Below, piece after piece: positions 11,821 to 23,900 of a DNA stretch of 64,000 nucleotides. Source of the stretch: Edaphochlamys debaryana. Its lineage: Eukaryota > Chlorophyta > Chlorophyceae > Chlamydomonadales. Made by a program: the position numbers and the translations under genes. The notes beneath the pieces are model-generated. The model ran no database searches. It saw only the letters and a list, made by a program, of their open reading frames with translations, and was not told the DNA's origin. Position 1 is the first letter of the stretch; every line of letters starts with the position of its first letter. The DNA lies in NCBI GenBank assembly GCA_016858145.1, contig JAEHOE010000008.1, positions 1,116,001-1,180,000 on the forward strand, read 5' to 3'.

Positions 11821-12728
11821 CAACCTCCACGCGCGTACTCAGTCAGAGTGTGTTGCTAGCTAACCTTGCGCAATTCTCTGAGGGCAGTCGTCAGTGTCAG
11901 TGTAGATAAGACCGGGCAGCGAAGTCTGTGCCGAGGGGTGCGAGTCCCCCGACAACCTGCTAATCACGCGTTAAAGCTCGGTTGGAGTATAGTGCGCCCA
12001 CGGTTACCGCGGGGAATGGGTCGCGTAGCAGTTGGGTGAGGGGCTCAGCCCTTTTTCGCCCCCATGAGGACGCCCAGCGCTTGTCGTGCTCGTTAATAAG
12101 GGCTCACTTGCGGAGTGGTGGGCGTGTAAGGATGCCAAGGGGACATGACCGTTGTCGATTTGAGACGTGAGGGCATGGGAGATGAGACAGGGGTCTGAAG
12201 GGGTCTACAAGGCCAGGCTGGTGTGGTGTGGCTACGGGTTGCTGGTTTAGGCAGCCCACCATGGCTGGTTTCCACGGCTGGTGTTCAGAGCAGACCAACG
12301 TGCTGTCAGTTGTCTGGGTTGCTGGGGGTGTGTCCCGCTCGCTGCTGCCGGCTATTAGTGAGGTAGGGCATGCAGGGCGTAAGGAGACACGGGAGACGAG
12401 TTACGCGATAAGCAAGGCGTGCAGGGCATGAGCCAGGGGTCTGTATGCTGCCTATAGCATGTAGCATGTATGCTTGACTCGTGTATGCACAGTGGGGCAG
12501 GGGCGCAGGGCATGAGGTAGGATGGACTCACCCGACCAGGCTGGTGTGTAGAGAGGAGACCTCGATGCTGCGGGGTGCTGGCGTCTGCGGCCTGGTCTTG
12601 CCTGGCTCGCAGGTGTCACTTCTTACTTGACGTGTTACCAGTCAAGGTGCCACACTGGCCTCACGCGCGCCTGTCTCCACGCCCTCAGCACCCCTAGCCA
12701 GACCATGTGTTCCTCCCTCGACTTTGCG

Positions 12729-15700
12729 CTATGGCCCCTCCGGCTCCGCCGCCGCCTCCACCTCGGCCTCCGCCTCAGCCACCTCCCGCTCAAGCCGTGC
12801 CAGCTCATCCAGCAGGCCCGCATCTTCCTCCTCACCATCACCCCCCTCACCCCCCGCCCCGTCCTCATCCCCACCCTCAAAGTCATCACTGTAATAGTCA
12901 TGCAGCTCGTCATCACTCGCGCCCTCGCCCCCACTCGCGCCACTGCTGCTGCCGGCCTCACCTCCACCACCCGGGCCCCCTCCGCCCTCCCCTGCGCCCT
13001 CTGCGGCCTGCCCCGCACCCGCGCCACCGCCCGCGCCAGCGGCTGGCCCGGCCCCTGCCCCCACACCGGCCCCCGCCCCGGCCGCCCTCCACCGTGCCAG
13101 CATGGCGTCCACCCTCCGCAGCTGAGCCTCCAGGTCGTCCGTGTTGTCAACCAGCAGCACGCACCTAGTCGGGCAGAAACGGTAGCACGGGGAGCACCAG
13201 GCAAACCTCAGGCAGCCCCAAACACAGAGGGCTCACGTACAACGACCTTTGCCCCGCTGCGTTTCCCGGGCAGCCCCTGTAGGCAGCGCACAGTTCAGCA
13301 CCCCGCCGCACCTGCACAGCGGCAGGCTCCTCCGCGCCTCCGTGTGTGCCCGCGCTGCGGCGCCCCGCGTGAGGCCGTGCAGCGTGAGCCGCGCCAGGCC
13401 CCGCAGGCGGGCCAGCAGGCCCCAGTCCACCTGCGGTTGGGAGCGGGGCTTGTGAGGAGACGCCAGGGGACGCCAAGTAAGGGTGAGGCAGCACATGCTG
13501 CCCCGTGCCCCACCCCGGCCCTGACCAGGAGCCGGTGGCAGACGAAAGAAGCCAGAATGCTGCAAGGACACGGCCCTCTCTGAACCTCCCCCGCCCCACC
13601 TGGTCGCCCCAGCCGCCGGCCAGTTGGGCGCTCAGCTGCAGCACACGCAGGCCCGGTAGGCCCTCACTCAGGCCCTCAACCACCCCGGCAAGCTCCGAAG
13701 TACAGCCGCAGCCGGCCCCGGCGCCATCCCGGCTCTCGCCGCTGCCGCCGCCGCTCCCCGCGCCTGCATCGCTGCCGCTACCGGTGGGCGCAGAAGCCAT
13801 ACCCGCGCCATTGCCGGACGGGTCCGCGCTCGCAGCCGCAGCTGCAGGCCCCGCCTCGGTATCCGGCGGCGGCGGGGCGGACAGAGGCAGGTAGGCCACG
13901 GATGGAGTGGATGGCGGCGGCGGGGCGCCCTCCTCCACCAGGCCCAAGTCGAGCCGCTCCAGGTCCCTCAGCCGCTCCGCCAGCAGCCGCCACGGCGCCG
14001 CAGTGGACCCCACACCCGCCACCCAACCCGTGGCCGCCTCTTCGGGCCCCGCCTGCCCAGCCGCATCCGTTTCACCCGTTAGCGCGCCGCCTCCTCCGGG
14101 TGCAGCTGCCTCCAGCGCTGCCTCCGTCGTCGTGTTGAGGGCGGGGGCGCCGAAGCCCGCCGCGGGGTGGCAGTCCTCGGTCCAGGCCAGGCGCAGCTCC
14201 AGCAGCCCCGAGCACAGCGCCACGGCCTCGATCATGCTGTGTGTTGGGGGGGAGAGGCAGAGGGTGCGGCGGAGGGGCGTGCATGTATCTCGGCCACAAC
14301 CAGAGTTTTAGGCAGTGCCTAGGGCCGCACGTAAGGCCGCATGGCCTGCCCCGCTAGAGTGAAGCACACAAGCTGCCGGGTGCTGGCAGTGAGCTGCAGA
14401 ACCCTTACCGGACCTCCCTGCGCCTCACCTCAGGCCGGGCACGCGCCAGGCGCAGAACTTGAGCGACAGCTGGGCGAGCCGCTGCGGCAGCGGCCCGTGC
14501 GGCGGCATCGCCTCCACCCGTACCCCGTTCCGCGACTCCTTCCATGGCGCCGCCCCGGACTGCGATAGAGGGCTGGCGCACGAGTGCCCCCCGCGGCCGC
14601 GGCCCCACGCCAGGCGCAGCCCCAGGAGGGAGAGGCCCCGCAGGCCCCGCGGCAGTTCGTCCATGTACAGGGTCTCCGCGGCGGCGCTGCCCAGACGCAC
14701 ACCCGCGGGCGACACGCTGCCCAGGGACAGCGCCTGCAGCCCGCCCCACACGCACACCCGCGGCGCCGACCGTGGCGTCGCCTGCTGCTGCTGCCCCGCG
14801 GCCCCTGCAGCGCCCACTGAGCTCGGCTGTGCCGCGCACGGAGGCGGAATTGGAGAGTCCGGTAGCTTGTGGTGCTCGTGGGAGTGAGGGTCAGCGGTGT
14901 CGGCAGGAGGAGTGCCATCGCTGACGTCGGGGCGCTGGCTGCGGCTCAGCGCTGCCAGGCCCCGGCGGCCCAGGCCCGGCCAGGCCGTACCGCTGTACTG
15001 CAGCACGGCCAGGGTGGGCCAGGCGGCGGCGGCGGCCTCCGCCACTTGGTCCGTGAGGGGCAGCAGCCTGGGGCACGGGCGGGAGAGGGCCGTTAGGATG
15101 GTATAGCGTCGGCCCAATGGCTGCTTCCGTCAGAGCCCAGAACGTGATGTGCCCCGTCAGGAGAAACAGGCCGAGGAGCGCAACATTGTAACTGTCCAGG
15201 CTGCGTTCGTCAGCGGCAACAACTTCTTTAAGAATTTGGCACCTGTCCAGGCAACCCGCACGCACAAGGGGACGTGGGAGGGTCTGAAGCGGCTTAGAAC
15301 GCCACGCTGCATGCAGAGCGCGCACATGCTCCGTCCCGCCCACTCACGCAGACGGGGCGACGTGCATGGTCACCTCATTGACGCGGCCGCACCGCAGCAG
15401 CGGAGCCCACAGGGCCAGCGGGCTGGGCTGGCCGCCCGCTTCCGTCTGCCCCTGCGGCTGGGACCCTCCCGCCCCGCCTGCTCCTTCCCCAGCCGCTGCC
15501 GCCCCTCCTCCATCCGCCTCCTGTGCCTCCCCCGCAGCCCCACATGCGGGTGCGGAGGATGGCTCGGAGGCAGGCTCCGACGGGGTTTGAGCGGCGGGCG
15601 TGGAGGCGGCGGCAGAGGCCAGGGGCGCGGGCGCCGGTGCCGTGGCGGGGGCTGGCGACGGCTCGCCCTTGAATGACAGGTGCACCGCTTCGAGGCTTGG

Positions 15701-18700
15701 GAGGTGCCCGACGCACCGCCGCAACTGCTCTGGCCGCCGCAGGGCCACCATGAGGAGGCGAAGGCAGGGGAGGCTGAGGCCCTCGCAGCGCCCGGCCTCG
15801 GCGCCGCCTGGCGTGGCCGAGGGAGCGGAAGCAGCTGAGGAGGCGGAGCCAGTAACGCGGGTGGAGGTGGAGGGGCCGTCTTGGGGGCCGTCTTGAGGGG
15901 TGTCGGGGGTGTCGGTGGGGGCCGGGGGCGGGGTGTCGTCCTCCGGGGAGGGCTCCAGGAAGAGCCGTGTGACGGCGGCGCCGCCCGGGCGCCAGCCTTC
16001 GCGCATGGGGTTGGGCGGAGGGCACAGGATAAGAAGCGTGGAGGGCGCGACGGCAAATCCAGCACCAAGTTGTCAAGAAGCGTGTCTAGCGTGTCACCGT
16101 GTGTGGTGGCGGACCCTATCATCTAAGAACAACTACTCGCTTGTCAAGGTTTGCATCTCGCCGTGTGTGGTGGAGGACCGCACCGCTGACCCTGCTCGCG
16201 ACGAAGCCACGCACCGTTGATGCGGAGCTCTCTCAGCCCCTGCAGCTCGCCCAGCGCGCGCCAGTCCGCCTCCACCAGCCGCCCCGCCTCGAACGCCAGC
16301 AGCGCCAGCGTCTTGGTCGCCGCCGCCACCGCCGCCGCCGACAGCGCTGGCGGCGCCGCCAGGCACCAAGGGTCGGGTGGCGGCGTCGCTAGCGCCAGCA
16401 GCAGTCCCCGGACGCCAGCCTCGTCGGCCCGGCGGAGCCCGGGCATAGCGCCACCGATGTCCAGGGCCGTCAGGGCCGCCAGCGGCGGCGGTGCCGCCAA
16501 CGCTGCGCTCCCGCCGGCCAGGCTCAGCCCCGCGCCGCCGCTGCCTCCGGCGGCTCCGTTGAGGCCCAGGCCCAGGCCCAGGCCGCGGAGTCCGGGCCCA
16601 CCGGGGCCCAGTCCGGAACGGAACGGACTTCCGGATAGGCCGTCCGCGCCCTCGACGAGACTCGCGAGGCCCGGCTCCAGGCCCAGGCCCAGCAGCCAGG
16701 GCGGGAGGCCGTACATGGCAATTGAAGGGCTCGCGATCCGTAGCCCCTGGATGTACGGCAGCCACGCGGGAACCGCCAGGAGGGAGGGGTCCCAGGTCCT
16801 GGGCAGCGCTGCCCGAAGCTCCGGTGTGATCCCCCAATCCGCCAACAGCGTCGAGACCTGCGCTCGCCGCTCGGCCTCGCCTGGATCTGGATCGGCTTCC
16901 GCGCTTGCGTCCGCCTCAGGCTCGGCCGCCGCGGCAGCGGCGGCAACGGGGGAGCCGGCCCGCGGGGACGCAGGGGGTGCGGTGCGGCTGGGCGTGCCGG
17001 GCTGAGCAGGGGCTGAGCTTGGGCGGGCTGCCCGGGAGGAGGCCGCGAGCGCAAGTGTCAGGGCGTAGGGTGCGGCGGCGCGGGCGGCACCCAGCCAGCC
17101 GTCCCGATTGCCGTTCTCGTCGCCCAGGCTCAGCACCCTGCGAGGAGAGGCACGCATGCACAGCAGCGTCTTGAGCGTGTGAAGACCCAAGGGACAAAGG
17201 CAGCGGTGTGCGCTCTTGCTCAGCCACCCCGTAACCAATGCAAGCACAGCACCCCACAGCCCCCCCACTTCCCGCACGACCCTCCACCTCGATGCTTCCG
17301 TAGCGCCGCAGCGCAGCCCACCTGATTCCGCTCAGTGCGGCCACGGGCGCCACGTGGCCGGCCTCGATGCGGGGCCACCCGGTCAGCGCCAGCTCCCGAA
17401 GGCAGGGCAGGGACCGCAGCGCCAGCGCCAGAGACACGGCGGGAGGGGTCATGACTGCGGGCGGGGAAGCGGGTGGGGGTGGGGTGGAGGGGGTGGGCGG
17501 GCGTCATTGACTGCGAGTGGTGACTAGGAGGGACGGGCACATCCTGCGGACCAGGGAACGCATGGGGGTGCAAGGCGAACGTCAGGATTTCGTACTGTAC
17601 GGATGGGAGTTTGCAGGCGCTCCAGAATATAGGGCGAGGGCCGCAACCGGGAGCAGCCCCCCCTGCCTCACCTCGTCGCTCCCCGAGGCCCCCCTGCAGC
17701 TCCAGGGCCAGCCGCGTGAGGCGGGATAGCGCAGGCACACCCCGCGGGGGCGGGGCCGGCGCGGGGGGAGAGCCGCAGGGCGAGGGCGCGCGGTGGGTGC
17801 TCGGTGCGTTGGGTGATTGCAGGGGCACTGGCGGCGCGTAGGACCGAGCGGCTCCCGCCAGTCGCTGATGGAAGCTGCACGGCCCAGTGGGAAACAAGCA
17901 CAGGGTCAGCAAATCACCAGGATTGGCCTGAGCCCAGCTGGCCTTGCTTCCCTCACTTCCAACCTTCACCAGGCCGCCGCCTGGCAGCGAGCCATGTCCC
18001 CATTCCCATTGGCCTTGAGCCTTCCGCGGCTCTAGAGCTTTCCGCCCGAAGGGGCAGTGCGTAAACTCACGCCGTCCACAGCGCCCGCAGGCGCTCCTCC
18101 GCCAGAGCCGAGCCTCCGAACTGCAGCTGCACAGCCGCCCGCACCGTGACCTGAAGAGCGAAACAGAGTACCGTCAGTAGAGGGCCATGGCAACGAGAGT
18201 GAAGTGTCAGTGAAACTCGTGAATGGTCCATGTTGCTTCGACACGCTTTCCCTGGCGCGGCGTGGTTCACACACCGGGCCCACCTGCAATGCCTCCAGCG
18301 CCGCGCCTGGGCCTCCCACGCCGCCGGACCCGCTGCCTCCGCCGCCGCCACTGCCGCCGCCGCCGCCGCCACCAGGTGACGCGGGGACCCCAGCAACCGC
18401 GCCACTCCCGGCGCCGGCAGCCGCCTCGACCGTCCCCCTGTCGCTGGCCCCGTTGCAAGACGGCTGGGCACCCAGGTGCCAAGCAATGGCGCAGGCCTGA
18501 TCCCAAAGGGACTCCCCGGCCACCCGACCCGCAGGCCCCGGGCCCAGCACCGCCGCGGATCCTGGCTCCGAGCGCCCTTCGCCTGCCTCATTGGCCGAGC
18601 TTGGGCCTGGTCCGGCAGGGTTTGGGCCCGGCGCAGCAGCGTGGCTGACGTCAGCGCCATCGGGATCCGGGCTGCATCCGAAGAGATCGCTGGAGAGTGG

Positions 18701-19162
18701 GATCGCCAGGAGCCCTGGATCCAAGGCCACCAGATCCAAGTGCACGTGAGCGGCGCTGGCCCGGCTGAAGGGCAGCACGCCACGGAGTGGCGCCTCTTCG
18801 TCTTCCCGACGGGAACCTGCCCCAGCTGCCCTGTGTGTGCTGTCTCCCGCGCCGGCACCTGCCTCCGCTGCCTCTACCGCCATCTGCCTGCTGAATCCAG
18901 CAGTGGCATCTCCGCCCTCAGATTGTGGGGGTGAAGAGGTATCCGCGACCGACGCAGACGCAGGTGCGCCAGCGGGCGCCGACCGTAAGGGGGCCGGTTG
19001 CGAGGGTGGCAGGGGGATGCGCGTGTGCAGCGTCCGCACGTAGCCGGCAAACGCTTCTCGCCAGCAGTGGCTGACAAGGCGCAGGCGCAGCAGGTCGTGA
19101 GGCGACAGGTAGGTGTGCAGGTCCTGCGGGGGGCGGAAGGGGTTCAAGGGGGCGAGGGGCAT
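12729..19162 (-). CDS. F-box protein with leucine-rich-repeat-like body and acidic C-terminus
   Basis: Exons in transcript order: 18284..19162, 18071..18150, 17672..17874, 17322..17454, 17137..16215, 15996..15348, 15067..14429, 14236..13600, 13430..13312, 13164..12729; phases agree throughout (1,565 residues). Residues ~13-45 (DLHTYLSPHDLLRLRLVSHC, then WREAF) fit the second half of an F-box, the Skp1-binding element of SCF ubiquitin ligases. The body has scattered Leu-rich repeat strands such as LPCLRELALTGWPRIEAG, LQGLRELRING, LPSLEAVHLSF, LRGLSLLGLRLAWG, LRDLERLDLGL and LRGLARLTLHGL, separated by long low-complexity Gly/Ala/Pro inserts, which suggests a substrate-binding LRR solenoid. The last exon ends in a Gly/Glu/Asp-rich region (DDELHDYYSDDFEGGDEDG) and a short coiled coil. 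The N-terminus is uncertain: ATG 19162 gives an open start, but CCCGCAG at 19130-19124 is a good acceptor, so the first half of the F-box may lie in an upstream exon. Target unknown. Confidence 0.8.
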
Positions 19163-20981
19163 GTCCAGAGAAGAGTGCCGGGTGCAGAGGACGGACACAT
19201 ATCATGCTGGGCTCATGACAGGAAGCTCATAAGCCCAGCACGTCTCCAGGTGCGTGCTGGCTGGGCCTAAAGGCGCGTCGCGCGGAGGCGCATGCGTTCA
19301 CATCTTCTGGCGCCAGAGCGCCGTGCCCCTTTTATGGCTTTCTTTGGGCTCCATGTACCTGCAGATGACGGACAATTACAGCCTCCCAGTCTCGGGCGCT
19401 GGGCGAGCACTCCTCGTTCGCCATGCTGCCCCGTTGGCTGCTAGCCTCAGCTGCGAAAGGGCGCTTCTAGGCACATGGCTCTATCAGTATTGATGTGGAT
19501 CTTCTTCGTATGCTGAGCGAACTGCACAAGCGTGCGCGTCTACGGGACACGCGGCCATACCCTATCAGCATGCCTCCTCTCCGGCGCCCAATGGCCCCCT
19601 CCGCCACCACCGCATGCATGTAACTCCTGGCTGGAACCTTCCCAGTCGCATAGGGACACGCATGTGCTTCAATTGCCACCACAGGAAGCTGCACACCAGG
19701 AGGCCTGGGTGCCTTCCTCATGTGTTGGCTCACTCCCGACGTTCCCAGACCTGCGTGGCGTGGCGTAGAGCTGTGTCCCCCTGCATGGCCCGTGCGAGCA
19801 CTCGACGTCTCGACCCCATCCTGCTGGCGGCTCTCTGCTGAGGCGTGCCCGCACACGAGTGTGTGCCTGACGTGTCAGGTCACGGGCCAGCCGAGGCAGC
19901 TGGCGGGCATGTTGGAGCGTGGTCGATACGTTTCCCTGCTCTCAGTCGCAAGCGATAGGGATAAGATAGCTCGAGCTTGTGGCATCGAGGGCTGGGCGTG
20001 AACCCTGTTCCTTTGAAATCGCCACCTTACACAGCCACACGCCGGAGCCCGACGCATCCAAACGCCCATCCGTCATTCCGTAACCGTGTCAGTACTTGCA
20101 GTTAATCCACGCCTATCATCAGTCTATCTGGACCCTGAAGGTATGGCGGGCTGTTAGCCCCCCCAAACCCGTCTCGAGCGTCATCAGTTCAGATGCCGAA
20201 CCCCTCCTGGTGTCTACCCATCTCACCGTCATATTGCGTGTTAAGTTCGAGCACTCGAGTCCACTGCGGGGCCCACCACCCCACCCCAGCCCCACGACCA
20301 AAACAAGTGGTCGCACCGTAGGGTGCCTGTCTACTCGCAATGCGTCGTGTCCTTCCTAGAATCGACAAAGAAGCGGCCCACAGTAGGACCGTGTGCAAAA
20401 GACGTCCACAACACCGCTGCTCCAAGATGCAGCAAGCAACTCGGCCAACATGGCCTCACGCCCGTCGGCATTCGGGACCGTCCGCAGATACTAGCGTACT
20501 CAGCGCTTTGGCAGCGGACCAGCCCTTCGCCAAGGACAATAGTGGGCTGCCCGAAGGCAGGAAAACACAAGACGGGTATTCCACCGGTCAAGGACACACA
20601 GTCGGGGTCAGGTCGAGGCCACTCACGGTCGCCTCCCCCAGTCTCACACCTGTAAATCCGATACGCATCAACATCCTCCCACACGCGCACTCCATGGCCC
20701 AGACTCCATCTTACTAAACGATTATCCTGGCCTTTCCAGCTACCCTGGGGATCAAGAGAACAATCTGCGCTGAACTGGGCACCCCAGCCCCAACCCCATC
20801 CGGTCTCCGGGCAAGCCGGAACAACCGCCGGCCACGGGCCGGGCTAGCCCAAGGCAGAGATGAAGAAGCCCCAGAAGGCAACATCAAGAGGATTGTGACT
20901 TATGGGGTTCCGTCTCACGGTTCACGCGTCAGTCAGCATCCTAACCTGAGGCTCAGTCAGTTTCCCGAGGTCAGCCCGGTG
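19163..20981. other. Intergenic region upstream of the F-box gene
   Basis: It contains the promoter side of the F-box gene and the 3' UTR of the glycosyltransferase gene, plus the second copy of the dispersed repeat (19887-20002). Small open frames here lack codon bias and splice continuity. I see no further gene. Confidence 0.6.
19887..20002 (-). repeat. Dispersed repeat, copy 2 (inverted relative to 11705-11820)
   Basis: Read on the - strand this begins TTCACGCCCAGCCC and stays aligned with copy 1 for about 116 bases. Substitutions are spread along the element and no indel is needed. Confidence 0.7.
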
Positions 20982-23900
20982 TCAACGCCGCTGGGGCTTG
21001 ATGCTCGAAGCCGTGCCCCGACGGCCAAGGCTACCGGCGCGAGCCTGCTCCTTGCCCGCACCCGCCATAGCGCCAGCAACCACCCTGGGGCCCTCAGCTA
21101 CTGTCTCCGCTGCCCGCAGGTGCGCGTTCTGCGCCTGGCGGGAGGACGTCGCCTGTGCCAGGGCCTGCGCCGCCGCGACTGCGGACGACTGCACCGTCGC
21201 TACGTCACCGCCAGTGCCGGCCTGCAGTTCCACACCGGCCTTACCGCCGGACACTGCCGAGGTCTGCACCGGGCCTTGGGCCTGGGCCTGACCCGCTGCC
21301 TGCGTCTGGGCCTGGGCCTCGCCTTGGGCGGTGCCCTGAGCGCTGGCCTGGTTCTGTGGCTGCGCCTCGTTCCGAACGCTGGTGTGGGTGTGGTGGATGA
21401 ACTGCGAGGCAGGAGAGGGAACGCGGGCAGGCGGCAGAAATCAGTATCGCGCAGGGGCCATTCACTCACGAGCGTGCAAGCACACCGCACGCCGTGTTGG
21501 GAACAGGTTGCACAGCTATCCGCTATCCCAGTGACCGACTCACCAGCACGTTCTCCGCCACCTCGGGGTGCGCCCGCTCCGTCAGCAGGTGGAAGAGGTC
21601 CGGCTTGAGCTTGCACCACGTGGGCTGACGTGGCAGCGCGCCCGCATCCCCGACGGCGGCGGGGCCCGGGACGGGCCCTCCGGCTGCCCCCGGGTGCGAC
21701 GCCGCCTCCCCCTGGCCGTGGCTCCCGCCCGGTGCCGCCAGGTCACCGAGGGCCGTGCCGCCGTTACGCAGTGCGCGAGTGATGTTCCACCATCGCTCGT
21801 CGCACACGTAACCGGTGTGCGCGATGTGCACGTAGCCCAAATCGTACAGGCGGTTGAGGAGCGCCACGCCGCCGCCGGGGTAGCCTGACCGGGCCACCAG
21901 TGCCGGGGCGAACTCCAACAGGACCACGCCCGGGCGGTGGCGCTCGAGCCAGGGCGCGGCGCCGTCCAGGATCCAGCCCTCCCAGCCGGCCGCAGAGAGG
22001 CGCAGAGCGCCCACGCGGAACGGCAGCTGGGACTCGTCCCAGGCGGCGCTCGCGTTAGGCGCAGCGGCGGAGCCACCCGCAGCCACGGAGGGGTCCACGG
22101 GGCGCAGCACAGGCGTGCCTGTGACGGTGTCGCCGGCCGCAGCAGTCGAGGCGGAAGCGGAAGCAGCAGAGGACGAGGCCATGGATGTGGTCTTGGTCTC
22201 GGCGCCGCCCATGAGCATGTGAGCCAGGCTCTGCCGCACCGCCATGGCGTCGCACTCTGACAGCGGCAGTGAGTGCAGGGCGGGGTCGCCGTAGCCGCGG
22301 CGCGCGTTGGCCGCGGCAGCGTCGTTGACGCCCTCCGGCGCAGCCGGGGCCGCCGACCCAGATGCGGCCGCCGCCGCCGCGGTTGCGTCGCCAGCGAGAG
22401 CGAGCAGGCCCGCCCGGGCGCCGGTGGCGGGGGCAGCCGCGGCCACGGTCGGGGGCACGGCATTGCGACGGCGCAGGCACACCGTGGCCGGGGCCGCGCC
22501 CAGGCTCACGTTATAGATGCGGACGCGGTCTTGGAAGCCGTTGTAGAGCACGCCAGCCGAGAAGGCGTCGATGCTGCGGCCGCTGCTCTCGAACGCCACC
22601 ACGCGATGCCCGCGGGCCGCGGCGGCCAGGGAGAAGTAGCCCAGGCCCGCGCCCACATCCACGAGGACCGCCCCGGCCTCAGCCGGGCCCAGGGAGCCGA
22701 CCAGCGCCTCTACCACCTGGGGCTTGCGGCTGGGCCGGGTCATGGCCGCCTGCCACGTGCCCCAGCTCGTCAGCTGCGCCGACACGTCCGACCCAGATTG
22801 CATGTCGCCCGTCCCGATGAGGTGCGTCATGACGGTGAAAGGCGGCGTGAAGGCGGCGGAAACGGGGAAGAGGGGCAGCACCGAGGGCCGGATGGGCTCC
22901 TCGGTGGAGGGCGCGCCGCCGCCGTGGCGCTTGAGCGCGGCCGAGGCGGCGCCGGCCAGGATCTGCAGCACACTGCGTCGCTTGTGCCAGCCGCCGCGCT
23001 TCTTCCAGCTGCCCAGGAAGTGGTGCAGGACCACGATCTCCTTGGCGTCGGGCGTCAGGCCGTCGATGCCGGCCGGGTGCACGCCGAAGGCCACGCGCGG
23101 AAGGATGCGCACCTTCCAGGGGTCGTTTGCCTGGGGCCGGGTCAGGGGAGGAGAAGGGGTGTTAAGGGCGTGTTTGGGCGGGGTAGGGCAGGGCAAACGC
23201 GTGAAGCGAGCAACTGACGGCAGTCCGGGCTCAGCGGCGAAAAGGCAAGAGAGAATACAGGTTGTTTGAGCTCACCAGGGTGGGCGGGTGCGCCGCAGCG
23301 TGGCGCAGCACGACGTCCGTCCACATGCCCGGCCCCGTGCGCTCCAGCGTGTCGCGGTTGGTGTTGTTGGAGAAGGTGTGCCGCGCGTAGCGCGCGATGT
23401 GGTCGCACGCCGCGCGCAGCACGGGGTGCCCAGGGGCCGCGGCGAAGAACCACTGCAGCACCTGCCGCTTGCGCACGAAGTGGCGCTTGAAGGCCTCGGC
23501 GTCCGTAGACACCTCCGCCTCCCAGCCCACCACCAGCGTGTCCGTGGGCCCCACAACCGAGTCCAGGGGCTGGCGCAGCTCCACGTCGATGTCCGCGTAC
23601 ACCCCCCCGAGCCGCAGGACCACCATGTAGCTGCAGGGGCGGGGGCGGCAGCGGCGTTACTAACAAGAGTTGGTAGAGGGCAAAGACAGGGTGGAGCAGG
23701 GAGAGTCAACCCTCTCCCAAAATACAGGAGCTGGGAATGATTTTCAGCACGCTGGAGGCGGCGTGGCATGGGGGTCAGGGTACGTGTGCAGTGCCGACCG
23801 TGCCCTGTCGTCTTCCCGCGCTCCGCTACAGGCGGTTAAACCCCCTCCTGGCAACCACCTACCGGAAGAAGTCTGATCGCTCCACATCCTTTGGCAGCGC

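Larger units (their letters stand above)
11200..12728. other. Intergenic region with promoter of the coiled-coil gene and a dispersed repeat
   Basis: The region lies between the start of the coiled-coil gene and the end of the F-box gene, both on the - strand. It should contain the promoter of the former and the 3' UTR of the latter. It also carries a CGTG microsatellite (11661-11687) and one copy of a ~116 bp dispersed repeat (11705-11820). No open frame with alga-like coding character was found. Confidence 0.6.

Noticed and set aside
11870..11965. tRNA-like B box (GGTGCGAGTCC) preceded by a loose A box
   Set aside because: The flanking bases do not form an acceptor or anticodon stem. At most it might be a decayed tRNA-derived SINE, which the sequence alone does not show.
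16021..16200. Two copies of CCGTGTGTGGTGG about 80 bases apart inside an F-box gene intron
   Set aside because: Short and imperfect beyond the core, with no other copy noticed; probably local slippage.
20323..20717. Overlapping small + and - strand frames upstream of the F-box gene
   Set aside because: Short, mutually overlapping, without codon bias or splice continuity.
22273..23217. 314-codon + strand frame over the FkbM domain
   Set aside because: It overlaps, in antisense, an exon with clear AdoMet-binding motifs. The predicted product is low complexity.
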